From the NCBI GenBank assembly GCA_015654915.1, contig JAATFY010000182.1, positions 1 to 24,245 on the forward strand: a stretch of DNA of 24,245 nucleotides, given 5' to 3'. This DNA is from Rhodospirillales bacterium (lineage in GTDB: Bacteria; Pseudomonadota; Alphaproteobacteria; UBA9219). Shown here piece by piece: positions 14,820-22,255 of the stretch (position 1 is its first letter; each line of letters starts with the position of its first letter). The notes below the pieces were generated by a model. The model had not been told where the DNA came from and searched no databases. It worked only from the letters and a program-made list of their open reading frames with translations. A program made the position numbers and the translations under genes.

Positions 14820-15218
14820 TCAGGCGACTCTGGCCGCGGCAAGGAATTTATCCGCTTTCGTTTTTACGCCGCCTTCATGCGGAAGATAGGGATACGCTGT
14901 CGTGACCGTATTCACGGCCAGCTCGCGGTTTTGGTCGGCGATGCGGGAAACGTGATAGACAAGAAAGGCCGCCATTCGCCACGCAAACATGTCGGTCAGA
15001 ACCCCGGTATTTACGGAGGGCGCCTGCAGGGTTTCCAGCATTTCGGCAGCGGCTTTTATGGTTTTTACCGGATCGTAGCGCATGGCTTCGCGCATGTTTC
15101 CCCACCACATTTCCGTATTGCGGCGCAATTCGAATTCACGTTTTGCGGCGGCGATATATTTTTCCGTGCGTTCCGCGGGACTGCCATATTGCAGAGGCGG
15201 TATAATTTTTTTAGACAT
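14820..15218 (-). CDS. Hypothetical protein, helical
   Basis: I do not recognise this 132-residue protein. It is mostly alpha-helical by composition, with a charged middle (TEKYIAAAKREFELRRNTEMWWGN) and a conserved-looking WW pair. There is no signal peptide, membrane helix, cysteine pair or catalytic motif. Some features (length, alanine-rich ends, amphipathic helices) resemble phasin-type proteins, but I would not assign it. The ATG at 15218 starts MSKKIIPPLQYGSP; the frame is open 27 codons further up but that part looks non-coding. It is divergent from the ABC ATPase gene at 15314, with 95 bases between them. Confidence 0.65.
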   Translation of the reverse strand: MSKKIIPPLQYGSPAERTEKYIAAAKREFELRRNTEMWWGNMREAMRYDPVKTIKAAAEMLETLQAPSVNTGVLTDMFAWRMAAFLVYHVSRIADQNRELAVNTVTTAYPYLPHEGGVKTKADKFLAAARVA

Positions 15219-15313
15219 TCTCTGTTCTTTCGCCGATAAATTAGCTAATCCGATTGCTATAATGACCGTTACGTTATAGAAAAGTTCCCTGTTTCTCAAG
15301 CCCCCTTACACCC

Positions 15314-16294
15314 ATGGCCGCCGCCCCCTCTTCCGCCGATTCCGCGCCTCTTCCGGCTTATGCCGTCGAGATCAAGGGCCTGACCAAGATTTATCGCGGC
15401 GGCAAGAACATGCCGCCCAAGGAAGCGCTGAAAGATATCAATCTCAATATTCCGCGCGGCAGCATATTCGGCCTGCTCGGCCCCAACGGCGCGGGCAAAT
15501 CGACGCTGATCAATATCCTCGCCAGCCTTGTCATCAAAACATCCGGCGAGGCGCGCATCTGGGGTTACGAAGTCGCCGACGAGCCGCGCCTTGCGCGTTC
15601 GGCCATCGGTGTGGTGCCGCAGGAACTCAATCTCGATGCCTTCTTCACGCCCTTTGAGCTGCTGGAATTGCAGGCGGGTTTGTACGGCGTGCCGAAGCGC
15701 GAGCGCATCACGGCGGAACTTCTGGCCGCCGTCGATCTGACCGACAAGGCCAAAGCCTACGCCCGCACATTATCCGGCGGCATGCGTCGCCGTCTGATGG
15801 TGGCGAAAGCGATGGTGCACAAACCGCCGGTGCTGGTGCTGGACGAACCGACCGCCGGCGTCGATGTCGAATTGCGCAAATCGCTATGGAGTTATGTGCG
15901 GCAGCTGAATGCCAACGGCACCACGGTGCTGCTGACCACGCATTATCTGGAAGAAGCGCAGGAACTGTGCGACCGCATCGCCATCATCAATCACGGCGCG
16001 CTGGTCGCGAACGACACCAAGCAAAATCTCCTGCGCCGCATCGACAACAAGCGCGTGACGATCACCATCGATCAGGACCTGACCGAAGTGCCGGTGAACA
16101 TGCGCGCGCACGGGTGGGAGCTGACGGGGCCGCGGCAACTGACGCTGGCTTACCAGCCCAGCAAGATCACCATCGGCCAGATGCTGATGGCGGTGCAGGT
16201 CAACGGTTTCGCGATCGCCGACCTTTCGACCGAGGAAACCGACCTCGAGGATATTTTCCTGCAATTGACGCGCAAGGCAGCGACGGCGGCGTGA
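15314..16294 (+). CDS. ABC transporter ATP-binding protein (ABC-2 exporter type)
   Basis: The 326-residue ATPase has Walker A GPNGAGKST (56-64), a Q-loop GVVPQELNLD, signature TLSGGMRRRLMVAKAM, Walker B VLVLDEP followed by TAGVD, and switch His in LLTTHYLEEAQ. The C-terminal extension (about 240-326, ending DLSTEETDLEDIFLQLTRK) is typical of the YadG/CcmA-type ATPases of ABC-2 exporters. Those are normally encoded next to a six-helix permease. No permease gene is present: a REP-like element and tRNA-Arg follow downstream, and an unrelated small gene lies upstream. The substrate is unknown. No clear ribosome site precedes the ATG at 15314. Confidence 0.88.
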   Translation: MAAAPSSADSAPLPAYAVEIKGLTKIYRGGKNMPPKEALKDINLNIPRGSIFGLLGPNGAGKSTLINILASLVIKTSGEARIWGYEVADEPRLARSAIGVVPQELNLDAFFTPFELLELQAGLYGVPKRERITAELLAAVDLTDKAKAYARTLSGGMRRRLMVAKAMVHKPPVLVLDEPTAGVDVELRKSLWSYVRQLNANGTTVLLTTHYLEEAQELCDRIAIINHGALVANDTKQNLLRRIDNKRVTITIDQDLTEVPVNMRAHGWELTGPRQLTLAYQPSKITIGQMLMAVQVNGFAIADLSTEETDLEDIFLQLTRKAATAA

Positions 16295-16347
16295 AGATAA
16301 TGTCGGAAAATTAAGTCCGCTAGACTGACGTATTGGATTAAGAGCGC

Positions 16348-16454
16348 GTCATTCCAGGGCGCGCCGAAGGCGCGAATCTGGAATCCATGGACCAGTTTTG
16401 CCGTTAAAACGCTCCATGGATTCCGGATCGCCCTTTCAGGGCGTCCGGAATGAC
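16348..16454. repeat. Composite REP-like palindrome
   Basis: GTCATTCC (16348-16355) pairs with GGAATGAC (16447-16454). Inside, GGAATCCATGGA (16380-16391) pairs with TCCATGGATTCC (16413-16424), and each flank has its own small GC hairpin (GCGCGCCGAAGGCGCG; CGCCCTTTCAGGGCG). The element lies between the ABC ATPase gene and tRNA-Arg and may end transcription of the former. Confidence 0.75.
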
Positions 16455-16545
16455 AATGTTGTTGTATATTAAAGTTGGCCATAAACGTGCGGCATGGCCG
16501 TTGGCTTTCGCGCCGATCCCTGTTATTTATCGCCTGTCCTGATAC

Positions 16546-16622
16546 GGACCCGTAGCTCAACTGGATAGAGTGCTGCCCTCCGAAGGCAGAGGTTGGTGGT
16601 TCGAATCCACTCGGGTCCGCCA
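16546..16622 (+). tRNA. tRNA-Arg (anticodon CCG)
   Basis: The 77-base gene has acceptor arm GGACCCG/CGGGTCC, D arm GCTCAACTGGATAGAGT, anticodon stem CTGCC/GGCAG with loop CTCCGAA (anticodon CCG), and T arm GTGGTTCGAATCCAC. CCA is encoded at 16620-16622. It reads CGG codons. Confidence 0.96.
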
Positions 16623-16655
16623 AAGATAAAGCCGCCCAAAGGCGGCTTTATCTTT
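16622..16655 (+). terminator. Terminator of tRNA-Arg
   Basis: A 15-base-pair perfect stem, AAAGATAAAGCCGCC / GGCGGCTTTATCTTT with a CAAA loop, begins at the final A of the encoded CCA. The T-rich descending arm makes it a likely intrinsic terminator. Confidence 0.75.
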
Positions 16656-16714
16656 GGCGAATTCGGGTACGCTGAAGGGCCAGCCGGTTCGATGACCGAG
16701 CGCGCATAAAATTA

Positions 16715-17227
16715 TCACAGCTCTTTTTGCATCAAGACAGTATCGACCCATTTATTGAATTTAAAACCGAATTTTTCCAGCACGCCGGACTGTTTAAAAC
16801 CCAAATTTTTATGAAACGCGATGGAAGCAAGGTTATCGGCGCCCGCAATGACCGCCAGCATCTGTTTATAATTCTTTTCCTTACATTGCTTTATCAAGTC
16901 GAAAAGCAAACTGTGCCCCACCCCTAAACCCTGATGATCCTTGGAAACATAGACTGATTCCTCTATCGTAAATCTATAGGCAGTCCTGGGGCGGTATTGA
17001 AAAGCATAAGCATATCCAACAATACGCCCGTCTATTTTCGCTACCAGATATGGCAACGACTTATCCGTGGAATCTTTCCAGCGTTTCAGCATCTCTTCAA
17101 ACGCGGGAGGACTCTCTTCGAGAGATACCGTAGTGTTGGCAACGTAATATGTATAAATATCCAAAATTTCCGGAAAATCACCGGCTTTAGCATCACTAAT
17201 AACAATGTTTTCTTTTTTGCTTCTCAT
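16715..17227 (-). CDS. GNAT acetyltransferase, phosphinothricin acetyltransferase-like
   Basis: The 170-residue protein is a GNAT-fold N-acetyltransferase. The acetyl-CoA pyrophosphate loop is QGLGVGHSL (99-107) after strand 4 ESVYVSKD. The motifs GRIVGYAYAFQYRPRTAYRFTIE, NLASIAFHKNLGF and the C-terminal GVLEKFGFKFNKWVDTVLMQK are characteristic of the Pat/MnaT (YncA) group, which acetylates phosphinothricin-like compounds or methionine analogues. The true substrate is unknown. The gene is much more AT-rich than its neighbours and sits between two tRNA genes, which suggests acquisition. It has an ATG at 17227 and points towards tRNA-Arg. Confidence 0.85.
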   Translation of the reverse strand: MRSKKENIVISDAKAGDFPEILDIYTYYVANTTVSLEESPPAFEEMLKRWKDSTDKSLPYLVAKIDGRIVGYAYAFQYRPRTAYRFTIEESVYVSKDHQGLGVGHSLLFDLIKQCKEKNYKQMLAVIAGADNLASIAFHKNLGFKQSGVLEKFGFKFNKWVDTVLMQKEL

Positions 17228-17424
17228 AGTAAACCCTGCATGTGGTCGAACTTGAGGTCACTGCGGAATCGTAATAAATCGTGAAAGCGGAAGATACAGT
17301 AAATCTATTTTACGCGCTTTGGTAAAATTGCCCGTATCGACCAACGGCTCGCAACCGTTGCTCATGGCCCGCTCTTTTTACCCCCTTTTTCCTTCCGCCC
17401 ATACCTGCTATCGAACCTCCCTCC

Positions 17425-17515
<91 letters not shown>

Positions 17516-17627
17516 TCTGCATGCGATTGTATGCAGCATTAACCATGAAATGTGAGACACTTTACTGTGTTTTGAATGATCGGTAACGTTGCTACCGGTT
17601 TGATTTATAAACTTATGGAGATAATCT

Positions 17628-17978
17628 ATGACTGTTCAATCTACTGTTTCAGATGAGAGATATTCTTTAGGTGATCGACTTGGGGGCATTTTCCCTGGCA
17701 TGATATTGACAGGCCTTCTCGTTGGTGGGCCCGCCTCAGCCGGAGCACTAGCTGGAGGAGCTCTTGGATTTGGGGCCGCAGCGGTAGAAGTTGTGACGCA
17801 TCTTAATTCATATCATAGCTTGCCTGAAGCAGTGGCGGCAGCCGAAACTTGGACCACTACAGCTAGCTACATAACCGGAACGATCGGTGCAATTATCGGC
17901 GCCAAAAAAGCTTTAGAGCATCCTTGGGCCCGCGCAGCCATTCGGGCAATGTTAGGAATGAAACCGTCTGCTGGCTAA
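17628..17978 (+). CDS. Small Gly/Ala-rich membrane protein of the tRNA-Ser element
   Basis: This 116-residue protein has no family I recognise. It has two hydrophobic glycine/alanine-rich segments, one at about residues 19-60 (GGIFPGMILTGLLVGG, then AGALAGGALGFGAAAVEVV), long enough for a helical hairpin, and one at about 76-92 (SYITGTIGAIIGAKKAL). The N-terminus is polar and the C-terminus basic. Such proteins are often phage or island membrane proteins, and a pore-forming role is conceivable but not shown. GGAGATAATCT precedes the ATG at good spacing, and codon use is AT-richer than in core genes. It is the only plus-strand gene of the element and converges on the AlpA-like gene. Confidence 0.65.
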   Translation: MTVQSTVSDERYSLGDRLGGIFPGMILTGLLVGGPASAGALAGGALGFGAAAVEVVTHLNSYHSLPEAVAAAETWTTTASYITGTIGAIIGAKKALEHPWARAAIRAMLGMKPSAG

Positions 17979-18024
17979 GGTTCTAAACGCTATTGCGGGT
18001 TCTTGCTTTATTCCCACTCAATCT

Positions 18025-18267
18025 TTAGCGCGGGTTCGGGTGCCCAACAGGTTTGCCGGGATCTTTTGGCGTGACGGAATACATGTGGCTTTCCTCATAA
18101 GCGATAACGTCTTCGATCTTGTATTTTATCCGCCAGCCGATTTTCATAAAACGCGGCCCCGTACCACGCCAACGCCAGCGTTCAAGCGTTTCGTAAGTTA
18201 GACCCCAGCGTTGCGCGAGTTGATGTGGGTTTAAATATACTGGCTCTTTTTCTACTGGCTTAGTCAT
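18025..18267 (-). CDS. AlpA-like / excisionase-type helix-turn-helix protein
   Basis: The 80-residue protein has a MerR-type winged helix-turn-helix of the AlpA/excisionase group (HTH_17). YLNPHQLAQRWGLTYETLERWRW at about 11-33 contains the helices, GTGPRFMKIGWRIKYKIEDVIAYEES the wing and closing helix. Such proteins activate integrase genes or act as recombination directionality factors in phage and P4-like islands. Its place inside a tRNA-bounded element with no integrase fits a control role in excision. AAGGGA precedes the ATG at 18267. Confidence 0.85.
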   Translation of the reverse strand: MTKPVEKEPVYLNPHQLAQRWGLTYETLERWRWRGTGPRFMKIGWRIKYKIEDVIAYEESHMYSVTPKDPGKPVGHPNPR

Positions 18268-18510
18268 GCAATTCCCTTATTTAAAATTGGCAAAGTTCAG
18301 CAATCGAGCTATGTAGCCCGCAACGCACATTGCTCGATTTCAAAGGAACGTCCAGTTATTGAATGCGCTAAAATGTGAAGCTAAGAGCTGTGTGGAAATT
18401 AACGCTTGTTAAGAAAGCGCAGTGCTTATTCCATCAGATTCCATGTTGGCATCTGATTATATTCTGCTAAATCTTTAGAGCGTGGGCGAGTAGCGAAAGA
18501 CTTGCGCCGC

Positions 18511-18549
18511 CATAAACCAAAGGGGCTTTCGGGCCCCTTATGGTTTATG
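18511..18549 (+). terminator. Terminator-like hairpin at the element's right end
   Basis: CATAAACCA / TGGTTTATG and AAGGGGC / GCCCCTT form a stem of about 16 pairs with one bulged A around TTTCGG. It follows GCGCCGC directly, much as the tRNA-Arg terminator follows its CCA. There is no typical T-run. Confidence 0.5.
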
Positions 18550-18659
18550 CTGAAGTCGGTGGCGTTGAAGGGCGCGCCCGGGTTCGATGACCGAGCGCAT
18601 CTAGAATAAAAAAAGTTGCGCGAGGGCAGGCTTCGAGCCGCACGCAGTGCGGCGAAAGC

Positions 18660-18678
18660 AATCCCACCCTCTCCGCCA
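18660..18678 (+). repeat. Second attachment-site copy (right end)
   Basis: This is an exact 19-bp copy of the tRNA-Ser 3' end (AATCCCACCCTCTCCGCCA) in the same orientation. Upstream bases do not form the rest of a tRNA. It marks the right boundary of the inserted segment. Confidence 0.8.
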
Positions 18679-18739
18679 GTACTCAGAATTTAGCTACAGT
18701 ACTCAGAGCTACGCTGCATTACCTATAAAGCATTAACAA

Positions 18740-18778
18740 ACTTCGCCACGTTAGCTTTTGGCTAAAGCGCGGCGAAGT
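18740..18778. repeat. Hairpin downstream of the SRPBCC gene
   Basis: ACTTCGCC (18740-18747) pairs with GGCGAAGT (18771-18778), and TTAGC with GCTAA inside. It lies about 27 bases after the stop of the SRPBCC gene and may protect or end that transcript. No T-run follows. Confidence 0.5.
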
Positions 18779-18804
18779 CTGTCGTGAATAAACCTTTCCC
18801 TAAT

Positions 18805-19272
18805 TTAAGCTACTTGCCCTCTGCAATCCACTTTTCTCGTAACAACCGCTTGCCCGGTTTCGAGAAGCGATTTGAGATTGGACAGAACCTTGGGCCATCC
18901 GCCGGAAACGCCGACGATGGTTTTCGATTGAGCTTTATCGATGCTGTGCGTGACGGTCAGCTTTACTGCACCTTCGTCCTGTTCGATATCAAACACGCAG
19001 AGCGAGTGACCTTCTGCCTTCATTTCCGCATCTTTTTCCTGCAGCCATTTAAGAACAAGGCGCTTCGGCGGGTTGCTTTCAACAACCGAGCCTGTACAGC
19101 AAAGACCGCCATCGTGGAATTGCATTTTCCACGCCGAACCGGTCTTCCATTCGCTTGTGCAATACATGCCAAACCAATATTGCTTCATAAACTCGGCATT
19201 CGTGAGGGCGTCCCACAGTTTTTCCGGCGTGGTTTTGATGTAAGTGGTGTAGATAAATTCGGATTTAGTCAT
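18805..19272 (-). CDS. SRPBCC (AHSA1-type) domain protein
   Basis: The 155-residue protein is a START-like SRPBCC domain of the AHSA1 (activator of Hsp90 ATPase homologue) family: EFIYTTYIKTTPEKLWDALTNAEFMKQYWFG at the start, then KTGSAWKMQF, PPKRLVLKW and the C-terminal helix with GWPKVLSNLKSLLETG. Such proteins bind hydrophobic ligands, but the ligand here is unknown. The ATG at 19272 is chosen because the domain begins right there. It overlaps the last codons of the ArsR gene by eight bases; this ArsR-SRPBCC gene pair is very common in bacteria and is probably regulated by its own repressor. Confidence 0.9.
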   Translation of the reverse strand: MTKSEFIYTTYIKTTPEKLWDALTNAEFMKQYWFGMYCTSEWKTGSAWKMQFHDGGLCCTGSVVESNPPKRLVLKWLQEKDAEMKAEGHSLCVFDIEQDEGAVKLTVTHSIDKAQSKTIVGVSGGWPKVLSNLKSLLETGQAVVTRKVDCRGQVA

Positions 19273-19594
19273 CGTCTTTTTCCTCCAGAGCTTGTCTAAG
19301 ATTGTGAAGAGCCTGCAACCGTCCTCGTTCATATTTGCTGATCCAACGTGTATAAATCTCATTGATCGGCACAGGATTGAGGTAATGCAGCTTCTCGCGC
19401 CCCCGCCATTGCGGGACAACAAGATTTGCTGCCTCCAATAAAGCAAGGTGCTTGGTCACTGCCTGACGGCTCATGTCATGGCCTTCGCAAAGCTCGCCTA
19501 AAGTCAGTCCGGCCTTCTTGTGCAGCCGGTCGAGCAATAGCCTGCGGCTATTATCCGCCAGGGCCTTGAACACCTTGTCTTCATTGGGAACCAT
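19265..19594 (-). CDS. ArsR-family transcriptional regulator
   Basis: The 109-residue winged-helix repressor reads VFKALADNSRRLLLDRLHKKAGLTLGELCE, then the recognition helix MSRQAVTKHLALLEAANLV and the wing QWRGREKLHYLNP. The metal-binding ELCVCDL motif of true ArsR/SmtB sensors is absent (GELCEGHD instead), so it is probably not a metal sensor. It belongs to the group paired with SRPBCC proteins. It is the first gene of the two-gene operon. A perfect 20-bp palindrome 10 bases upstream of its start is the likely autoregulatory operator. Confidence 0.9.
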   Translation of the reverse strand: MVPNEDKVFKALADNSRRLLLDRLHKKAGLTLGELCEGHDMSRQAVTKHLALLEAANLVVPQWRGREKLHYLNPVPINEIYTRWISKYERGRLQALHNLRQALEEKDDD

Positions 19595-19604
19595 ACGCCA
19601 TTAT

Positions 19605-19624
19605 ATGCAACCATATAGTTGCAT
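19605..19624. promoter_or_regulatory. Palindromic operator of the ArsR-SRPBCC operon
   Basis: ATGCAACCATATAGTTGCAT has perfect seven-base arms ATGCAAC/GTTGCAT around CATATA. It lies just upstream of the ArsR start codon, where ArsR-family autorepressors bind. The central CATATA is also usable as a -10 element on the minus strand (TATATG). Confidence 0.7.
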
Positions 19625-19740
19625 GTCAAGGAAACAAAAACATTAAGTTAATATCCATTGAGAAACCGCCATTTACCGTCACTATTAGCCTTGTAATTTG
19701 CTATCGTGAGAGCAGTTACTATCCGGTAGACTTCTCTCCG

Positions 19741-19840
19741 CCACCCTACGCTAAAGCTTCGGGTGGCAGGCCGCCTCTTCTTAGCGGACTGACACCCAAA
19801 TAAAAAAGTTGTAGGGTGCCTTCCGAAGCTTCAGCGTAGG
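19741..19840. repeat. REP-like inverted repeat
   Basis: CCTACGCTAAAGCTTCGG (19745-19762) is the reverse complement of 19823-19840 with one mismatch. The left arm also closes on itself (CCACCC/GGGTGG, 19741-19766). CCGC/GCGG lies in the centre. Confidence 0.7.
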
Positions 19841-19920
19841 AAGGCGGGTTGAGTTTAGAAAATCTTATTTCCGCCATCGACCGTAAAGCATGCGATCAAC
19901 ATCTGATAACGGAGGACAAC

Positions 19921-20364
19921 ATGCCCGCCTACACCATCAAACCGCTCGTCACGGCGACCGCCGTAAATACCGGCGGGCGCAACGGCCATTCGGAAACGAC
20001 CGATCATTCGGTCAGCGTCAACCTGTCGGTGCGCAAGGAAATGGGCGGCCCGGGGTTGCCGGACACGACGACACCCGAACATCTGTTTGCCGCCGGTTAT
20101 GCGGCCTGTTTCGGCGGCGCGATGGACTTCCTCGCCAAGCAACAGAAGAAAGACGCCTCCGGCGCCACCGTCACATGCAGTACGTCCGTCGGTCAGCGCG
20201 AAGGCGGCGGGTTCGGCATCGCCGTAAAAATGCAGGTCAAAATTCCCGGCTGGTCCAAAGCCGATGCTACGGCTCTCGCGCAGGCGACGCACGAAAAGAT
20301 ATGCCCCTACAGCCACGCCACGCGCGGCAACATCGATTTCGCGCTGGAAGTCGAGGGCGCCTAG
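19921..20364 (+). CDS. ohr: Organic hydroperoxide resistance protein Ohr
   Basis: The 147-residue OsmC/Ohr-fold peroxidase reduces organic hydroperoxides with two cysteines, usually using lipoylated proteins as electron donor. The peroxidatic C63 is in AAGYAACFGGAMDFLA and the resolving C128 in KICPYSHATRGN. The partner Arg20 (GGRNGHS) and Glu53 (TTPEHLFAAGY) are present. Length and spacing are typical of Ohr rather than OsmC. The ATG at 19921 has GGAGG six bases upstream; the frame is open earlier but adds nothing conserved. No OhrR gene is in the window. Confidence 0.93.
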   Translation: MPAYTIKPLVTATAVNTGGRNGHSETTDHSVSVNLSVRKEMGGPGLPDTTTPEHLFAAGYAACFGGAMDFLAKQQKKDASGATVTCSTSVGQREGGGFGIAVKMQVKIPGWSKADATALAQATHEKICPYSHATRGNIDFALEVEGA

Positions 20365-20435
20365 GAAAAATCCCGCCCGTACCGGCTGATAACGGGCCGT
20401 CGTTTAAGGCAACGGCGCAAATGCCCGTTTTCGCT

Positions 20436-21347
20436 TCAGGGCGCCGGTGCGTCGAGAAAAGCGACGATTTTGGGAATGACCTGAGCGGGCGCTTCTTCCA
20501 TCAGCCAGTGTCCCGAGCCTGCGACGACGACGCCTTCGACATTATCGTCTACAAGCTTGGCCTGCTCGATCAGGAACGGGCCTGACGCTTTTTCGCCGGT
20601 CAGGACCAGCATCGGCATCGGCAGCGGCGTTTGGGCAAAGCCGGCGAAGTCGGCGGCGTCTTTTTCGAAGGCGCGGAAATACTCAAACCCCGCCCGCATG
20701 TGGTCCGGCATGGCATATTCCTTCGCATAAAACACGCGGTCGGCCTCCGGCACCGAATGGGCGGGATCGGCGGCGAAATCGTTCCAGAAATGCTCGAGAT
20801 AGGTGCGCTCGCGCCCCTTCACGAGGGCCAGCGGGGTTTTTCCGTAGAAGTGGAAATGCCACAGGTCGCGCATCAGCCACACGCTTTTCCAGTCGCCGAC
20901 GCCCGGCAGAAAGGCGTCCATCAGCACGATACGGTCGACCTCGGCGGGGTATTGCGTGGCATAGGCGTAGGCGACCATCAAGCCGATATCGTGCCCGACT
21001 ATTTCAATGTGATCGTAACCGAGTTTGTGGACGAGGGCGTGAATGTCCTGCGCCATCACGGCCTTTGTATAGCCGTCCGGCGGCGTGGAGGATTGACCCG
21101 CGCCGCGCAAGTCCGGCGCTATGACGGTATGCGTCTTTTCCAGTTCCGCCATCAGCGGAAGCCACATATGGCTCGTTTCGGCGTAGCCGTGCAGCAGCAC
21201 GACCGGCGCGCCTTTGCCTTCGATCAGGTAATGCAGACGCACGCCGTTTGCATCGGCGAAACGGCTTTGCGGAGCCTTGGCCGCCGCGGGATTCGGAAAT
21301 CCGAGCGCAAGCAAGATCGCCGCGCGCAGCAAAAGGGAGCGTTTCAT
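20436..21347 (-). CDS. Exported alpha/beta hydrolase, epoxide hydrolase-like
   Basis: The 303-residue protein begins with a Sec signal peptide (MKRSLLLRAAILLALGFPNPAAA, probable cleavage near 23), so it is likely periplasmic. The hydrolase core has the oxyanion motif LLHGYAETSHMW, then PDLRGAGQSSTP, and the nucleophile elbow VGHDIG with Asp120 in place of Ser. An Asp nucleophile marks the epoxide hydrolase / haloalkane or haloacetate dehalogenase branch. His280 in SGHWLMEE is the likely base. The substrate is unknown. The ATG at 21347 is chosen for the signal peptide and for GGAATAATC upstream. It follows the chloroperoxidase-like gene by 41 bases on the same strand, probably as one operon. 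Confidence 0.87.
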   Translation of the reverse strand: MKRSLLLRAAILLALGFPNPAAAKAPQSRFADANGVRLHYLIEGKGAPVVLLHGYAETSHMWLPLMAELEKTHTVIAPDLRGAGQSSTPPDGYTKAVMAQDIHALVHKLGYDHIEIVGHDIGLMVAYAYATQYPAEVDRIVLMDAFLPGVGDWKSVWLMRDLWHFHFYGKTPLALVKGRERTYLEHFWNDFAADPAHSVPEADRVFYAKEYAMPDHMRAGFEYFRAFEKDAADFAGFAQTPLPMPMLVLTGEKASGPFLIEQAKLVDDNVEGVVVAGSGHWLMEEAPAQVIPKIVAFLDAPAP

Positions 21348-21388
21348 GATGATTATTCCTTGCCAGAAATGCGGTGGACGTTCGGCTG

Positions 21389-22255
21389 TCAGGCGGCGCT
21401 TTTCTTCGACGCATCCATGCCGGCTTCGACCTTGCCCTGTTTGATGAAGGCAAGCAAATCGGCGTTGATCTGGTCCTTGTGCGTCGAGCACATGCCGTGC
21501 GGCGCGCCCTTGTAGATTTTCAGCTGGGCGTCCCTGACCAGCTTGGCGGAGAGCATGGCGGAATCGGCGATCGGCACGATCTGGTCGTCGTCGCCGTGCA
21601 GGATAAGCGTCGGCACGTCGAATTTTTTAAGGTCCTCGGTGAAGTCGGTTTCCGAAAAAGCCTTGATGCATTCGAAGGCGGCGTTGAATCCGGCTTGCAT
21701 CCCCTGCAACCAGAACGAATCCCGCAAGCCTTGCGACACCTTGTTGCCCGGCCGGTTGGCGCCGTAAAACGGCGCGCCGAGATCCTTGAAAAACTGCGAA
21801 CGGTCGGCAAGCACGGCGGCGCGGATGCCGTCGAACGCTTCCATGGGTGTACCGTTCGGATTGGTGGCCGATTTCAGCATCACCGGCGGCACCGCGCCGA
21901 TCAGCACGGCCTTGGCGACGCGTTTCGTGCCGTGGCGGCCGATATAGCGGGCGACTTCGCCGCCGCCGGTCGAATGCCCGACATGGATCGCGTCCTTGAG
22001 GTCGAGTTTCGCGGCAAGCGCCGCAAGATCGTCGGCGTAGCTGTTCATCTCGTTGCCGTTCGAAGGCTGGCCCGACCGGCCGTGGCCGCGGCGGTCGTGG
22101 GCGATGCAGCGGTAACCGCGCGACGACAGGAACAGCATCTGGTCTTCCCACGCGTCCGCGCTCAGGGGCCAGCCGTGACTGAAAACGACAGGCTGGCCTG
22201 TTCCCCAGTCTTTATAATAAATTTCGGTTCCGTCGGTTGCCGTGAATGTCGCCAT
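21389..22255 (-). CDS. Alpha/beta hydrolase, non-heme chloroperoxidase/arylesterase type
   Basis: The 288-residue cytoplasmic enzyme closely fits the cofactor-free haloperoxidase/arylesterase family. VFSHGWPLSADAWEDQM carries the oxyanion site, DRRGHGRSGQP follows, and the nucleophile Ser95 lies in VGHSTGGGE. The acid is Asp224 in ILHGDDDQIVPI and the base His253 in APHGM. These enzymes hydrolyse esters and can perhydrolyse acetate to peracetate; halogenation is a secondary effect. Substrate is not deducible. AAGGAG lies just before the ATG at 22255. A short lysine-rich tail (MDASKKSAA) extends beyond the family's usual end. The exported hydrolase gene follows. Confidence 0.92.
   Translation of the reverse strand: MATFTATDGTEIYYKDWGTGQPVVFSHGWPLSADAWEDQMLFLSSRGYRCIAHDRRGHGRSGQPSNGNEMNSYADDLAALAAKLDLKDAIHVGHSTGGGEVARYIGRHGTKRVAKAVLIGAVPPVMLKSATNPNGTPMEAFDGIRAAVLADRSQFFKDLGAPFYGANRPGNKVSQGLRDSFWLQGMQAGFNAAFECIKAFSETDFTEDLKKFDVPTLILHGDDDQIVPIADSAMLSAKLVRDAQLKIYKGAPHGMCSTHKDQINADLLAFIKQGKVEAGMDASKKSAA

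Larger units (their letters stand above)
17516..18678. mobile_element. Small tRNA-Ser-inserted element without integrase
   Basis: The 1,163-base segment lies between the tRNA-Ser gene and an exact 19-bp copy of its 3' end. It is more AT-rich than the surrounding core genes. It carries a small membrane protein gene (17628) and an AlpA-like regulator or excisionase gene (18025). No integrase or other mobility gene is present, so it is either a decayed island or a satellite moved by an integrase supplied from elsewhere. The boundaries follow from the repeat; the mechanism is inferred. Confidence 0.65.
18268..18804. other. Gene-free right end of the element and flank
   Basis: I see no gene in these 537 bases. 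Visible features are a strong hairpin (18511-18549), a 39-base stretch at 18562-18600 similar to the trailer of tRNA-Arg, the hairpin GCCGCAC-GCA-GTGCGGC (about 18637-18653), the 19-bp attachment repeat (18660-18678), a short direct repeat AGTACTCAGA (about 18677 and 18697), and a hairpin at 18740-18778. Confidence 0.6.
19595..19920. other. Gap between the ArsR operon and ohr
   Basis: These 326 bases hold the ArsR operator (19605-19624), an AT-rich stretch and one REP-like inverted repeat (19741-19840). I see no gene. GGAGG at about 19912 is the ohr ribosome site. I did not find a convincing OhrR-type operator. Confidence 0.6.

Noticed and set aside
16150..16751. Minus-strand frames containing 'DPSGFEPPTSAFGGQHS' and 'RVDSNHQPLPSEGS'
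   Set aside because: They are antisense translations of the tRNA-Arg gene, a frequent annotation artefact.
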